Source: an uncultured Pseudomonadota bacterium (GTDB taxonomy: Bacteria > Pseudomonadota > Gammaproteobacteria > Burkholderiales > Usitatibacteraceae). Taken from it: a DNA stretch of 10,931 bases. The stretch covers positions 1-10,931 of the forward strand of contig CALEJW010000047.1 in NCBI GenBank assembly GCA_937898635.1, read 5' to 3'. Positions 1-6,401 of the stretch are shown here, one piece after another (the stretch's first letter is position 1; each line of letters opens with the position of its first letter). The position numbers and the translations under genes are program-made. A model generated the notes under the pieces. It saw only the letters and a program-made list of their open reading frames with translations, ran no database searches and was not told where the DNA came from.

Positions 1-18
1 TAGCGACCAGCCTCGCGA

Positions 19-52
19 AAACGGGCATCTCTCGGGATGCCCGTTTCGTTTC
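19..52 (+). terminator. Rho-independent terminator of an upstream gene
   Basis: A perfect 9-bp inverted repeat (ACGGGCATC at 21-29, GATGCCCGT at 36-44) with a 6-nt loop is extended by two A-T pairs at 19-20/45-46 and followed by a T-rich stretch (TTTCGTTTC). This is a canonical intrinsic terminator for a + strand transcript arriving from outside the window. The AAAA on its left side gives a U-run on the other strand, so it could work in both directions. The TAG at 1-3 may be the stop codon of the upstream gene, but that cannot be verified here. Confidence 0.8.
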
Positions 53-58
53 CGGCCC

Positions 59-970
59 TTGGACTCCGCGATTCCCGCCCCCGCGAAGGTCGTCGTCACC
101 GGCGCCCGCGGGTTCGTGGGCCGGGCGTTCACCGCGAGGCTCCCCGCCCATGACCGGATCTCGCTCTCGGGCGAGGGCTGGCGCGCGGCGCTCGCCCGCG
201 CGGACCTGCGCGGCGCGACCGTGGTCCACCTCGCCGCGCGGGTGCACGAGCCCCACGGCGCCGCGGAGGACTTTGCGCGCGACAACACGGAAAAGACCCG
301 GGTCCTCGCCGAGGCGGCCGCGGCGGCCGGCGCGGCCCGATTCGTCTTCGCGAGCACCCTCAAGGTCCACGGCGAGGAGACTCGCGGGGAGCCCTTCCGG
401 CCCGATTCGCCGGCGGCGCCCGCGGATCCCTACGCGATGTCCAAGTGGAAGGCGGAGGAGGCGCTGCGCGCGATCTCCGCGAGCACGGGGCTGCCGGTCG
501 TCGTCCTGCGCATCCCGCTCACCTGGGGCCCGGGGGTGGGCGGCAACTTCCGGGCGCTCCTGCGGCTCGCCGACTCGGGCGCGTGGCTTCCCTTCGCCGC
601 GCTGCGCGCGCGGCGCAGCTTCGTGCACGCGGACGACCTCGCCGAGGCCCTGCTCCTCGCCTCGGCCCACCCCGCCGCGCCCGGCCGCGCCTTCATCGCG
701 GCGCATCCGGTGCCCGTGGCGACCGCCGACCTCGTGAGGCAGGTCCGCGCGGCCCTCGGCCGGCCGGCCCGGCTTTTCCCCGTTCCCGCGCCCGCGCTGG
801 AAGCGGCGGCGGCCCTCGCGGGGATGGGCGCGCGGATGCGCCGTCTCACGCGAGCGCTCGAGGCCGACCCAACGGCCCTCATGGCCACGCTCGGCTGGGC
901 GCCGCGCGTGGACTTTGCCGCGGGACTCGCGGCCACCGTCGCGGCCCTGCGCCGCGAGGGCGCGCCATGA
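59..970 (+). CDS. NAD-dependent epimerase/reductase, WbpV-like (UDP-4-keto-6-deoxy-HexNAc 4-reductase or C4-epimerase family)
   Basis: A 303-residue extended short-chain dehydrogenase. Visible motifs are the NAD-binding loop TGARGFVG (residues 14-21), AARVHE (59-64), the active-site Ser/Thr at 99-100, the catalytic Y125xxxK129 in YAMSK, RIPLTWGPG (151-159) and RRSFVHADDLAEA (185-197). The family includes WbpV and GalE-like enzymes. The LPF..LR.RRSFV stretch and the downstream WbpL- and WbpM-like genes favour the WbpV branch, which in Pseudomonas participates in making UDP-QuiNAc or UDP-FucNAc from the WbpM product. The exact sugar cannot be read from sequence. The start is uncertain: no ATG or GTG precedes the Rossmann motif, so TTG at 59 is the best candidate. 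It has no clear Shine-Dalgarno and lies only 7 nt past a terminator hairpin. The frame is open upstream to the window edge. The stop overlaps the next gene's start (ATGA), so the two are probably translationally coupled. Confidence 0.82.
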   Translation: MDSAIPAPAKVVVTGARGFVGRAFTARLPAHDRISLSGEGWRAALARADLRGATVVHLAARVHEPHGAAEDFARDNTEKTRVLAEAAAAAGAARFVFASTLKVHGEETRGEPFRPDSPAAPADPYAMSKWKAEEALRAISASTGLPVVVLRIPLTWGPGVGGNFRALLRLADSGAWLPFAALRARRSFVHADDLAEALLLASAHPAAPGRAFIAAHPVPVATADLVRQVRAALGRPARLFPVPAPALEAAAALAGMGARMRRLTRALEADPTALMATLGWAPRVDFAAGLAATVAALRREGAP

Positions 971-1932
971 GCGCGCTCGCGCTCCTGCTGCCCGCCGTCG
1001 TGGCCCTCGTCGCGATCGCGCTCCTGCGCGCGAGCCCGCTCGCGGCGCGGATCGTCGACCGTCCCGGCGAGCGGTCCCTGCACGCGACGGCGACGCCGCG
1101 GCTCGGCGGCATCGGCGTGATGCTCGGTGCGTTGCCCGTCGTCTTCCTGCTGGGCACGGCCGAGGTGCGCGTGATCGCCGGGCTCGCCGCGTTCCTCGCG
1201 GCCGTGTCGCTCGCGGACGACGTGAGGAGCCTTCCGGTGGCCGTCCGCCTGCCCTGCCACCTCGCCGCGGCGGCCGTGGCGGCGGCCGTGGTCGCGCCGG
1301 GCGCCGGATACGGGACGATGGCCGCGGCGTTCGTCGCGATCGCGTGGATGACGAACCTCTACAACTTCATGGACGGGGCGGACGGCCTCGCCGGCGGCAT
1401 GGCGCTCATCGGCTTCGGCGCGCTCGCCGCGGGCGCCTTCCTCGCGGGCGACGCGGGATTCGCGCTCGCGCTCGCGGCGGTGGCGGCGGCCGCCGCCGGC
1501 TTCCTCGCCTTCAACTTCCCGCCGGCGCGCGTCTTCCTGGGGGATGCGGGCTCCGTGCCCCTGGGCTTCCTCGCGGGCGCGTTCGCCTGCCTGGGCATCG
1601 CCCGCGGCCTGTGGCCGGCGTGGTTCCCCCTGCTGGTGTTCTCGCCCTTCGTCGTGGACGCGACGGTGACCCTCGCGAGGCGGGCCGCGAGGCGCGAGCC
1701 CGTCTTCCGCGCGCATCGCTCCCACTACTACCAGCGCCTGGTCCTCGCCGGCTGGACCCACCGCCGCCTCGCCGTGGCCGCGTGGGTGCTCATGCTCGCC
1801 GCGGCCGCGAGCGCGCTGGCGGCGCTGGGACGCCATGCCGCGGTGCAAGGGGCTATACTTTCGGCCTGGTCGATCGCCTACGCGGCGCTGTTGCTGGCGA
1901 TCGACCGGCGCCAGCCCCGGGAGCCCAGGTGA
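967..1932 (+). CDS. wbpL: WbpL/WecA-type undecaprenyl-phosphate sugar-1-phosphate transferase
   Basis: A 321-residue polytopic inner-membrane protein of the polyprenyl-phosphate N-acetylhexosamine-1-phosphate transferase family (MraY/WecA/WbpL). These enzymes move a sugar-1-phosphate from a UDP-sugar to undecaprenyl phosphate, the committed step of O-antigen repeat synthesis. Motifs in order are ERSLH..TPRLGGIG (35-50), the Mg-binding DDVRSLP (84-90), NLYNFMDGADGLAGG (130-144), FNFPPARVFLGDAGS (182-196), D231 in VVDATVTL, and the cytoplasmic HRSHYYQRL (250-258). The HRSHYYQRL loop and a position between WbpV- and WbpM-like genes favour WbpL over WecA, hence QuiNAc- or FucNAc-1-phosphate as likely donor moiety. 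The rest is Ala/Leu-rich membrane helix. ATG at 967 is chosen because it gives a family-typical N-terminus and a 4-nt ATGA overlap with the preceding gene. The frame is open further upstream, but that part is out-of-frame translation of the epimerase gene. Confidence 0.88.
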   Translation: MSALALLLPAVVALVAIALLRASPLAARIVDRPGERSLHATATPRLGGIGVMLGALPVVFLLGTAEVRVIAGLAAFLAAVSLADDVRSLPVAVRLPCHLAAAAVAAAVVAPGAGYGTMAAAFVAIAWMTNLYNFMDGADGLAGGMALIGFGALAAGAFLAGDAGFALALAAVAAAAAGFLAFNFPPARVFLGDAGSVPLGFLAGAFACLGIARGLWPAWFPLLVFSPFVVDATVTLARRAARREPVFRAHRSHYYQRLVLAGWTHRRLAVAAWVLMLAAAASALAALGRHAAVQGAILSAWSIAYAALLLAIDRRQPREPR

Positions 1933-2028
1933 ACGGGGAGCAGGCAACCACCGGGGACACGGCGGTGAGAAAAAAGAACAATCGCGCACGCGCGCGCATC
2001 GACAATCCCGTTCTCGCGACCTGACGCC

Positions 2029-3894
2029 ATGAAACCGTTCCAGCTGGATTCCCAAGCCCTCGTCGCGCTCGCCCACGACGCGGTGGCCTTCACGCTGAGC
2101 TGGGCCTTCGCCTTCGCGCTGCTGCGCGTGCAGGGCTCCCCGCCGGTCCCGGAGGAGATCACGGTCGCGCTCCTCGTGGCCATCCCGCTGCAGGGGCTCG
2201 TGAGCTACCTCTTCGGGGTCTACCAGGGCTTCTGGCGCTACACGAGCCTGCCCGACGTGCAGCGCATCGTCTTCTCGGTCCTCGCCGGGACCGTGGCCGT
2301 GGCGATGGTGCTGCACGCCACCGGCTACGGCAGCGTGCTCAGCTATCGCGAGTTCGCGCTCTACCCGCTCATCCTCGTCTCGATCATGGCGGGCGCGCGC
2401 ATGGCCGTGCGCTCCTTCAAGGAGTGGAGCGTGTACGGGCGCGGGGTCGAGGGCACGCCCGTGGCCGTGCTCGGCGCGGGAGACGCGGCCGTGGGGCTCC
2501 TGAAGGAGCTCTCGCGCCGCCAGGAGTGGCGCGTGGTGGGGCTCTTCGACGACGACCCGCAGAAGCGCGGGCGGCTCCTCCAGGGGGTGCGCGTGATGGG
2601 CGCGCTCGACGACCTGCCGCGCCTCGCCGCGCGGCTCAAGGTGCGCCACGCGATCATCGCGATGCCTTCCGTGCCCTACAAGGTGCGCCGGCGCGTGGTG
2701 GAGATCTGCAAGCGCGCCAAGGTCGCGGTGCTCACCGTGCCCTCGCTCGAGAACGTCGGCTCGAAGATCGCCACCTCGAAGATCCGCAAGGTCGCCGTGG
2801 CCGACCTCATGAAGCGGGAGTCCGTGACGCTGGACGAGTCCGGGCTGCACGAGCTCCTCACCGGGAAGGTCGTGCTCGTGACGGGCGCCGGCGGCTCGAT
2901 CGGCTCCGAGCTCTGCCGCCAGATCGCCAACTTCCAGCCCTCGATGCTCGTGCTCTTCGAGCAGAACGAGTACGCCATGTACCGCGTGGACGGGGAGCTT
3001 CGCGAGGGCTTCCCCGAGATGCCCATCGCGAGCGTCGTGGGCGACGTGAAGAACCCGCGCCGCGTCGGGCAGGTGATGCACCAGTACTCGCCCTCCATCG
3101 TCTTCCACGCGGCGGCCTACAAGCACGTGCCGCTCATGGAGGAGCTCAACTCCTGGGAGGCGGTGCAGAACAACGTCTTCGGCACCTTCGTGGTGGCGCG
3201 CGCGGCGATCGACTACGGCGTGAGGAAGTTCGTCTTCGTCTCGACGGACAAGGCGGTCAATCCCACGAACGTGATGGGCGCGACCAAGCGGCTCGCGGAG
3301 ATGGTCTGCCAGGCGCTCCAGGCGGGCAGCGCCACGCGCTTCGAGATGGTGCGCTTCGGCAACGTGCTCGGCAGCGCCGGCAGCGTCATCCAGCGCTTCG
3401 AGGAGCAGATCCACAAGGGCGGGCCCGTCACCGTCACGCACCCGGAGATGGTGCGCTACTTCATGTCGATCCCCGAGGCGGCGCAGCTCGTGCTGCAGGC
3501 CGGCTGCATGGGGCTCGGCGGCGAGATCTTCGTGATGGACATGGGCGAGCCGGTGAAGATCGTCGACCTCGCCCGCGACATGATCCGGCTCTCGGACCTC
3601 TCCGAGGAGGAGATCAAGATCGCGTACACGGGCCTGAGGCCCGGCGAGAAGCTCTTCGAGGAGCTCCTCGCCGACGACGAGCACACGCGGCCCACGCCGC
3701 ACCCGAAGCTGCGCGTCGCCAAGGCGCGCGACCCGCAGCCGCGCGAGTGGCTCGACGAGCTGCTGGCCTGGCTCGCGCAGGACCGCGTCTCGGCCGACGC
3801 GGACGTGCGCCGCGACCTGAAGCGCTGGGTGCCGGAATTCCAGTCGCAGGTGCGCCCGAAGCTCAAGGCGCTCACGGGCTCCCGCGCGGCCTGA
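2029..3894 (+). CDS. wbpM: WbpM/CapD-family UDP-GlcNAc 4,6-dehydratase (polysaccharide biosynthesis)
   Basis: A 621-residue, full-length member of the large membrane-bound NDP-sugar 4,6-dehydratase family (WbpM, CapD). It is expected to convert UDP-GlcNAc to UDP-4-keto-6-deoxy-HexNAc, the precursor of QuiNAc and FucNAc. About four hydrophobic segments (near 13-33, 45-65, 80-97, 107-125) anchor it to the inner membrane. A first nucleotide-binding region follows, with VLGAGDAAVG (148-157). The catalytic SDR domain starts with TGAGGSIG (285-292), then AAAYKHVPLME (361-371), STDKAVNPTNVMGATK (405-420) and LRPGEKLFEEL (536-546). The usual SDR Tyr is replaced by Met (M416xxxK420), which is characteristic of the WbpM branch rather than the short FlaA1 type with YxxxK. 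It lies 96 nt downstream of the WbpL-like gene on the same strand. That gap shows no terminator, so the three genes are probably one operon. The Shine-Dalgarno before ATG 2029 is weak. Confidence 0.92.
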   Translation: MKPFQLDSQALVALAHDAVAFTLSWAFAFALLRVQGSPPVPEEITVALLVAIPLQGLVSYLFGVYQGFWRYTSLPDVQRIVFSVLAGTVAVAMVLHATGYGSVLSYREFALYPLILVSIMAGARMAVRSFKEWSVYGRGVEGTPVAVLGAGDAAVGLLKELSRRQEWRVVGLFDDDPQKRGRLLQGVRVMGALDDLPRLAARLKVRHAIIAMPSVPYKVRRRVVEICKRAKVAVLTVPSLENVGSKIATSKIRKVAVADLMKRESVTLDESGLHELLTGKVVLVTGAGGSIGSELCRQIANFQPSMLVLFEQNEYAMYRVDGELREGFPEMPIASVVGDVKNPRRVGQVMHQYSPSIVFHAAAYKHVPLMEELNSWEAVQNNVFGTFVVARAAIDYGVRKFVFVSTDKAVNPTNVMGATKRLAEMVCQALQAGSATRFEMVRFGNVLGSAGSVIQRFEEQIHKGGPVTVTHPEMVRYFMSIPEAAQLVLQAGCMGLGGEIFVMDMGEPVKIVDLARDMIRLSDLSEEEIKIAYTGLRPGEKLFEELLADDEHTRPTPHPKLRVAKARDPQPREWLDELLAWLAQDRVSADADVRRDLKRWVPEFQSQVRPKLKALTGSRAA

Positions 3895-3955
3895 GGCGGC
3901 GGCCGCGCGCGACCCGGCAGGCGGGGCGCGAAAAGCGGCGTGGGGGGGAATCGGT

Positions 3956-4032
3956 TGGCGCGCCCGACACGATTCGAACGTGCGACCCCTGCCTTCGGAG
4001 GGCAGTACTCTATCCAGCTGAGCTACGGGCGC
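3956..4032 (-). tRNA. tRNA-Arg (anticodon CCG)
   Basis: Read on the minus strand, a complete 77-nt cloverleaf is present including an encoded 3' CCA. The acceptor stem is GCGCCCG (4032-4026) with CGGGCGC (3966-3960), followed by discriminator G and CCA. The D arm is GCTC..GAGT. The anticodon stem CTGCC/GGCAG encloses the loop CTCCGAA, giving anticodon CCG. The T arm has GTTCGAATC with one G-U pair. The sequence closely resembles E. coli tRNA-Arg(CCG). It decodes CGG, which suits a GC-rich genome. It converges with the WbpM-like gene. No intrinsic terminator with a U-run is visible past its 3' end. No integrase or attachment-site duplication is nearby. Confidence 0.96.
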
Positions 4033-4043
4033 GTAGGGGGCGG

Positions 4044-4073
4044 ATTCTAGACGACTTCTCCACCCCGGTCCAA
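4044..4073 (-). promoter_or_regulatory. Sigma70-type promoter of tRNA-Arg
   Basis: On the minus strand a TTGGAC -35 (4073-4068) is separated by 18 bp from a TAGAAT -10 (4049-4044), giving a start near 4037, a few bases before the tRNA 5' end at 4032. The segment just after the -10 is CCGCCCCC, a GC-rich discriminator of the kind known from stable-RNA promoters under growth-rate or stringent control. That control is inferred, not shown. Confidence 0.7.
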
Positions 4074-4082
4074 CGCGCGCCG

Positions 4083-4111
4083 TGGTCCGGGCGCGGGTCG
4101 CGGGCTATAAT
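4083..4111 (+). promoter_or_regulatory. Probable promoter of the cytochrome c gene
   Basis: A perfect TATAAT -10 (4106-4111, in GGGCTATAAT) stands about 50 nt before the start codon at 4162. The -35 at 17-bp spacing, TGGTCC (4083-4088), is weak (three matches to TTGACA). The element is divergent from the tRNA-Arg promoter in the same 130-bp intergenic region. Confidence 0.55.
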
Positions 4112-4161
4112 CTTCCTCTGCCGATTGCGGCATTTCCCGCTCACGAAATCCCGAGGAAGCC

Positions 4162-4692
4162 ATGTCCCACGCCCAGCCCGCCGACGCGAAACCCCAGGAA
4201 AGCCCCGTGAAGATGGTCGTCTGGGTGGTCGCCGGCACGATCGCGCTCGTCATCGGCATCATCCTCATCGCGCAGTTCGCCATCGGGAGCTACGGCGCCC
4301 GCTCGATGGTGGACGATCCCGCGATGACGCCCGAGGCGCTCGCGAAGCGCATCGGGCCCGTGGCGAAGCTCCAGGTGGAGGGCGCGCCGGCCGTGGCGCC
4401 GGCGCCGCAGGGCCCGAAGGTGGCCTCGGTCGCCGCCGTGGCCTCGCCCCCGCGCAGCGGCAAGGCCGTCTACGACACCGCCTGCATGGCCTGCCACATG
4501 ACCGGCGCCGCCGGCGCCCCGAAGTACGGCGACAAGGCCGCCTGGGCGCCGCGCCTCAAGGCCGGCATGGATGCGCTCTACGGCAGCTCGCTCAAGGGCA
4601 AGGGCGCCATGCCCCCCAAGGGTGGCAACGCTTCCCTGCCCGACGCCGAGGTCAAGGCGGCGGTGGACTACATGGTCGCCGGCTCGAAGTAG
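4162..4692 (+). CDS. Membrane-anchored c-type cytochrome, cytochrome c5 family
   Basis: A 176-residue protein with one N-terminal transmembrane helix (about 18-42) that serves as an uncleaved anchor. An Ala/Pro-rich periplasmic linker (about 70-98) leads to a single class I cytochrome c domain. The heme-binding CMACH is at 108-112 (covalent Cys108 and Cys111, axial His112). The likely second axial ligand is Met150 in KGAMPPKGG, the typical cytochrome c5 context. Expected role: periplasmic electron carrier feeding a terminal oxidase or other respiratory complex. The partner is not encoded here. The stretch RIGPVAKLQ (64-72) after the anchor recurs in betaproteobacterial anchored cytochromes (from memory). 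A GAGGAAG Shine-Dalgarno at 4153-4159 supports the ATG. It has its own promoter and a terminator, so it is probably monocistronic. Confidence 0.88.
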   Translation: MSHAQPADAKPQESPVKMVVWVVAGTIALVIGIILIAQFAIGSYGARSMVDDPAMTPEALAKRIGPVAKLQVEGAPAVAPAPQGPKVASVAAVASPPRSGKAVYDTACMACHMTGAAGAPKYGDKAAWAPRLKAGMDALYGSSLKGKGAMPPKGGNASLPDAEVKAAVDYMVAGSK

Positions 4693-4710
4693 CGCCGGGA
4701 TCCCGTCGCG

Positions 4711-4735
4711 AGGGGCGGTTCCGGCCGCCCCTTTT
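4711..4735 (+). terminator. Rho-independent terminator after the cytochrome c gene
   Basis: AGGGGCGG (4711-4718) pairs with CCGCCCCT (4725-4732) around a 6-nt loop, followed by TTT. It sits 19 nt after the cytochrome stop codon and only about 15 nt before the apaH start codon. Confidence 0.82.
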
Positions 4736-4749
4736 CATTTCCCGCCCCC

Positions 4750-5571
4750 ATGGCCCGTTACGCGATCGGCGACCTGCAGGGATGCCTCGCGCCCCTCGAG
4801 CGGCTGCTGGGCCAGATCGCCTTCGATCCGGAACGCGACCGCCTGTGGTTCGTGGGCGACCTCGTGAACCGCGGCCCCGATTCCCTGGGCTGCCTGCGCT
4901 TCGTGAGGGGCCTGGGCGCGAGCGCCGTCACCGTGCTCGGCAACCACGACCTGCACCTGCTCTGCGTCGCCGCGGGCGTCGAGCGAGCGCGCCACCGCGA
5001 CACGCTCGATGCCGTGCTCGCCGCCCCGGACCGCGAGGAACTCCTCGACTGGCTGCGCCGGCGGCCCCTCATGCACGTCGAGGGCGCCTTTGCGCTGGTG
5101 CACGCGGGGCTCCTGCCGGAATGGCCGGTCGCGAAGGCGCGCGAGCTCGCGGGCGAGGTGGAGGCGGTGCTGCAGGGGCCGCGCTGGCGGGAGTTCCTCG
5201 GCCGCCTCTACGGCAACGAGCCGGCGCGCTGGGACGACGCGCTCGCGGGGCCCGATCGCCTGCGCGCCATCGTGAACGCGATGACGCGGCTTCGCGTGCT
5301 GAAACGCGACGGATCGATGGACCTCGCGTTCAAGGGCGAGCCCGGCGAGGAGCATTCGCACCGCATGCCGTGGTTCGACGTGCCCGCGCGCGCGAGCGCC
5401 ACCCACGCGATCGTCTGCGGGCACTGGTCCGCCCTGGGCCTGCGCGTGGGCGAGAGCGTGTTCTCCCTGGACAGCGGCTGCGTCTGGGGGCGCTCGCTCA
5501 CGGCGCTGCGCCTGGAGGATCGCCGCCTGTACCAGGTGCCTTGCCCGCCGGCGGAAGCCCCAGGAGCGTAG
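4750..5571 (+). CDS. apaH: Symmetrical bis(5'-nucleosyl)-tetraphosphatase (diadenosine tetraphosphatase) ApaH
   Basis: A 273-residue metallophosphoesterase of normal ApaH length. It hydrolyses Ap4A to two ADP and clears dinucleoside polyphosphates, also affecting Np4-capped RNA in E. coli. Motifs are GDLQGC (7-12), GDLVNRGPDSL (36-46), LGNHDLHL (63-70), VHAGLLPEW (117-125), CGHWSALGL (223-231) and DSGCVWG (241-247). These supply the metal-binding Asp, Asn and His residues of the fold. The GDLQG form of the first motif is typical of ApaH rather than generic phosphatases. The ATG gives a family-typical N-terminus (MARYAIGDLQG), but no Shine-Dalgarno is visible and the cytochrome terminator stands just upstream. 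The last 74 nt overlap the convergent acyltransferase gene. The conserved end ..QVPC falls inside that overlap. Confidence 0.94.
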   Translation: MARYAIGDLQGCLAPLERLLGQIAFDPERDRLWFVGDLVNRGPDSLGCLRFVRGLGASAVTVLGNHDLHLLCVAAGVERARHRDTLDAVLAAPDREELLDWLRRRPLMHVEGAFALVHAGLLPEWPVAKARELAGEVEAVLQGPRWREFLGRLYGNEPARWDDALAGPDRLRAIVNAMTRLRVLKRDGSMDLAFKGEPGEEHSHRMPWFDVPARASATHAIVCGHWSALGLRVGESVFSLDSGCVWGRSLTALRLEDRRLYQVPCPPAEAPGA

Positions 5572-6340
5572 CCACGCGCCGGTGCGCCTCGGCCGCCACG
5601 GCCTGGCGCGGGAGACCGAAGGTCTCGACGGGCAGGGCGAAGGCGAGGCGAGCCACCGTCTCGCGCGTGCGGATCACGAGGCCCAGCGACTTCGCGAAGG
5701 TGAGATCGCCCGCATAGGCGAGGGTGCGCAGCGGCCGGCCATCCGGGCTCTCGTAGCGAATCGCGAGCGGGTACACGAGCGCGCCGTTGGCGACCGCCGG
5801 CTCGAAGAGGGAGCTGTGGAACTTGAGCAGCCGGTCGCCCTCGGTCGTCGTGCCCTCCGGGAAGAGGCCCACGCATTCGCCGCCGGCGAGCGCCTCGTGC
5901 ACGAGCAGGTTGATGCGTGCGGTGTCGTGGCGGCGCGCGCGGCGGATGAAGATCGTGCCCGAGCGCTCCGCGAGCGCCCCGGCGAGCGGCCAGTCGCGGA
6001 TCTCGCTCTTGGCGATGAAGCGCGTGTGCCGGAGCGAGGCGATGGCGAAGATGTCGGCCCAGGAGACGTGGTTCGCCGCGATCATCGCGCCCTCGGCCCC
6101 GAGCGGCGGCGGATCTCCCTCGAAGCGCACGCGGATCGCGAGGATGTCGAGGAGGGACTGCGACCAGCGCACCGCGATCTCGTGGCGGCGCCCTGCGTCG
6201 GCGCGAGGCCAGGCGAAGCGCAGGATGAGGAAGGCCGAGCCCACGTGGACGAGAAGCCTCGCCCAGCGCAGGGCTCGCAGGAGCCTCGGGGTCTCGGGAT
6301 GGCTCAAGGATCGCGGGAGGGGCTGCGGGATTCGCCCCAT
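5498..6340 (-). CDS. 1-acyl-sn-glycerol-3-phosphate acyltransferase family protein (PlsC-like)
   Basis: A 280-residue lysophospholipid acyltransferase. The family transfers an acyl chain to lysophosphatidate or a related lysolipid at the inner membrane. Motif I is NHVSWAD (90-96, catalytic His91 and Asp96), motif II is around FIRR (131-134), motif III is FPEGTTTEGD (160-169) and motif IV VYPLAIRY (189-196). A hydrophobic stretch at about 28-45 probably contacts the membrane. The exact substrate (lysophosphatidate or ornithine-lipid type) cannot be told from sequence. The ATG at 6340 has no strong Shine-Dalgarno, but no later start keeps motif I with its usual N-terminal helix. The Gly/Pro-rich C-terminal tail (about 261-280) is encoded opposite the end of apaH. 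It is the last gene of a minus-strand series behind the lipoprotein gene, separated from it by a terminator-like hairpin. Confidence 0.88.
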   Translation of the reverse strand: MGRIPQPLPRSLSHPETPRLLRALRWARLLVHVGSAFLILRFAWPRADAGRRHEIAVRWSQSLLDILAIRVRFEGDPPPLGAEGAMIAANHVSWADIFAIASLRHTRFIAKSEIRDWPLAGALAERSGTIFIRRARRHDTARINLLVHEALAGGECVGLFPEGTTTEGDRLLKFHSSLFEPAVANGALVYPLAIRYESPDGRPLRTLAYAGDLTFAKSLGLVIRTRETVARLAFALPVETFGLPRQAVAAEAHRRVATLLGLPPAGKAPGTGGDPPGAAP

Positions 6341-6352
6341 TGTCCCACGACG

Positions 6353-6379
6353 CGAAACGGGAGCCCCGGCGGGGCCCCC
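6353..6379 (-). terminator. Terminator-like hairpin after the SlyB-like lipoprotein gene
   Basis: On the minus strand GGGGGCCCC (6379-6371) pairs with GGGGCTCCC (6367-6359), a 9-bp stem with one G-U pair and a 3-nt loop, followed by GTTTCG. The U-run is short, so termination may be partial. It lies about 12 nt before the start codon of the PlsC-like gene. Confidence 0.55.
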
Positions 6380-6401
6380 GTGGGGAAGCGGACCGGCGCC
6401 C

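Noticed and set aside
1973..1982. GGCGGT motif near 1971-1976 as an RfaH ops/JUMPstart element in the wbpL-wbpM gap
   Set aside because: Only the first six bases match (GGCGGTGAG instead of GGCGGTAG), and it sits inside the operon rather than in its leader.
430..3702. Very long open frame on the minus strand opposite the polysaccharide genes
   Set aside because: It is antisense to three genes with clear family motifs, is low-complexity (His, Arg, Glu, Ala) and arises from high GC in the third codon position.
3895..3955. Terminator between the WbpM-like gene and the tRNA
   Set aside because: Only short GC stems without a U-run are present on either strand.
3956..4032. tRNA-Arg as an integration site of a mobile element
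   Set aside because: No integrase, no duplicated tRNA 3' end and no change in gene style is seen on either side.
2424..5717. Long + strand open frame spanning the WbpM gene, the tRNA, the cytochrome and apaH
   Set aside because: It runs through a tRNA and several real genes in another frame and encodes an Arg/Ala/Gly-rich sequence without any motif. It is a GC artefact.
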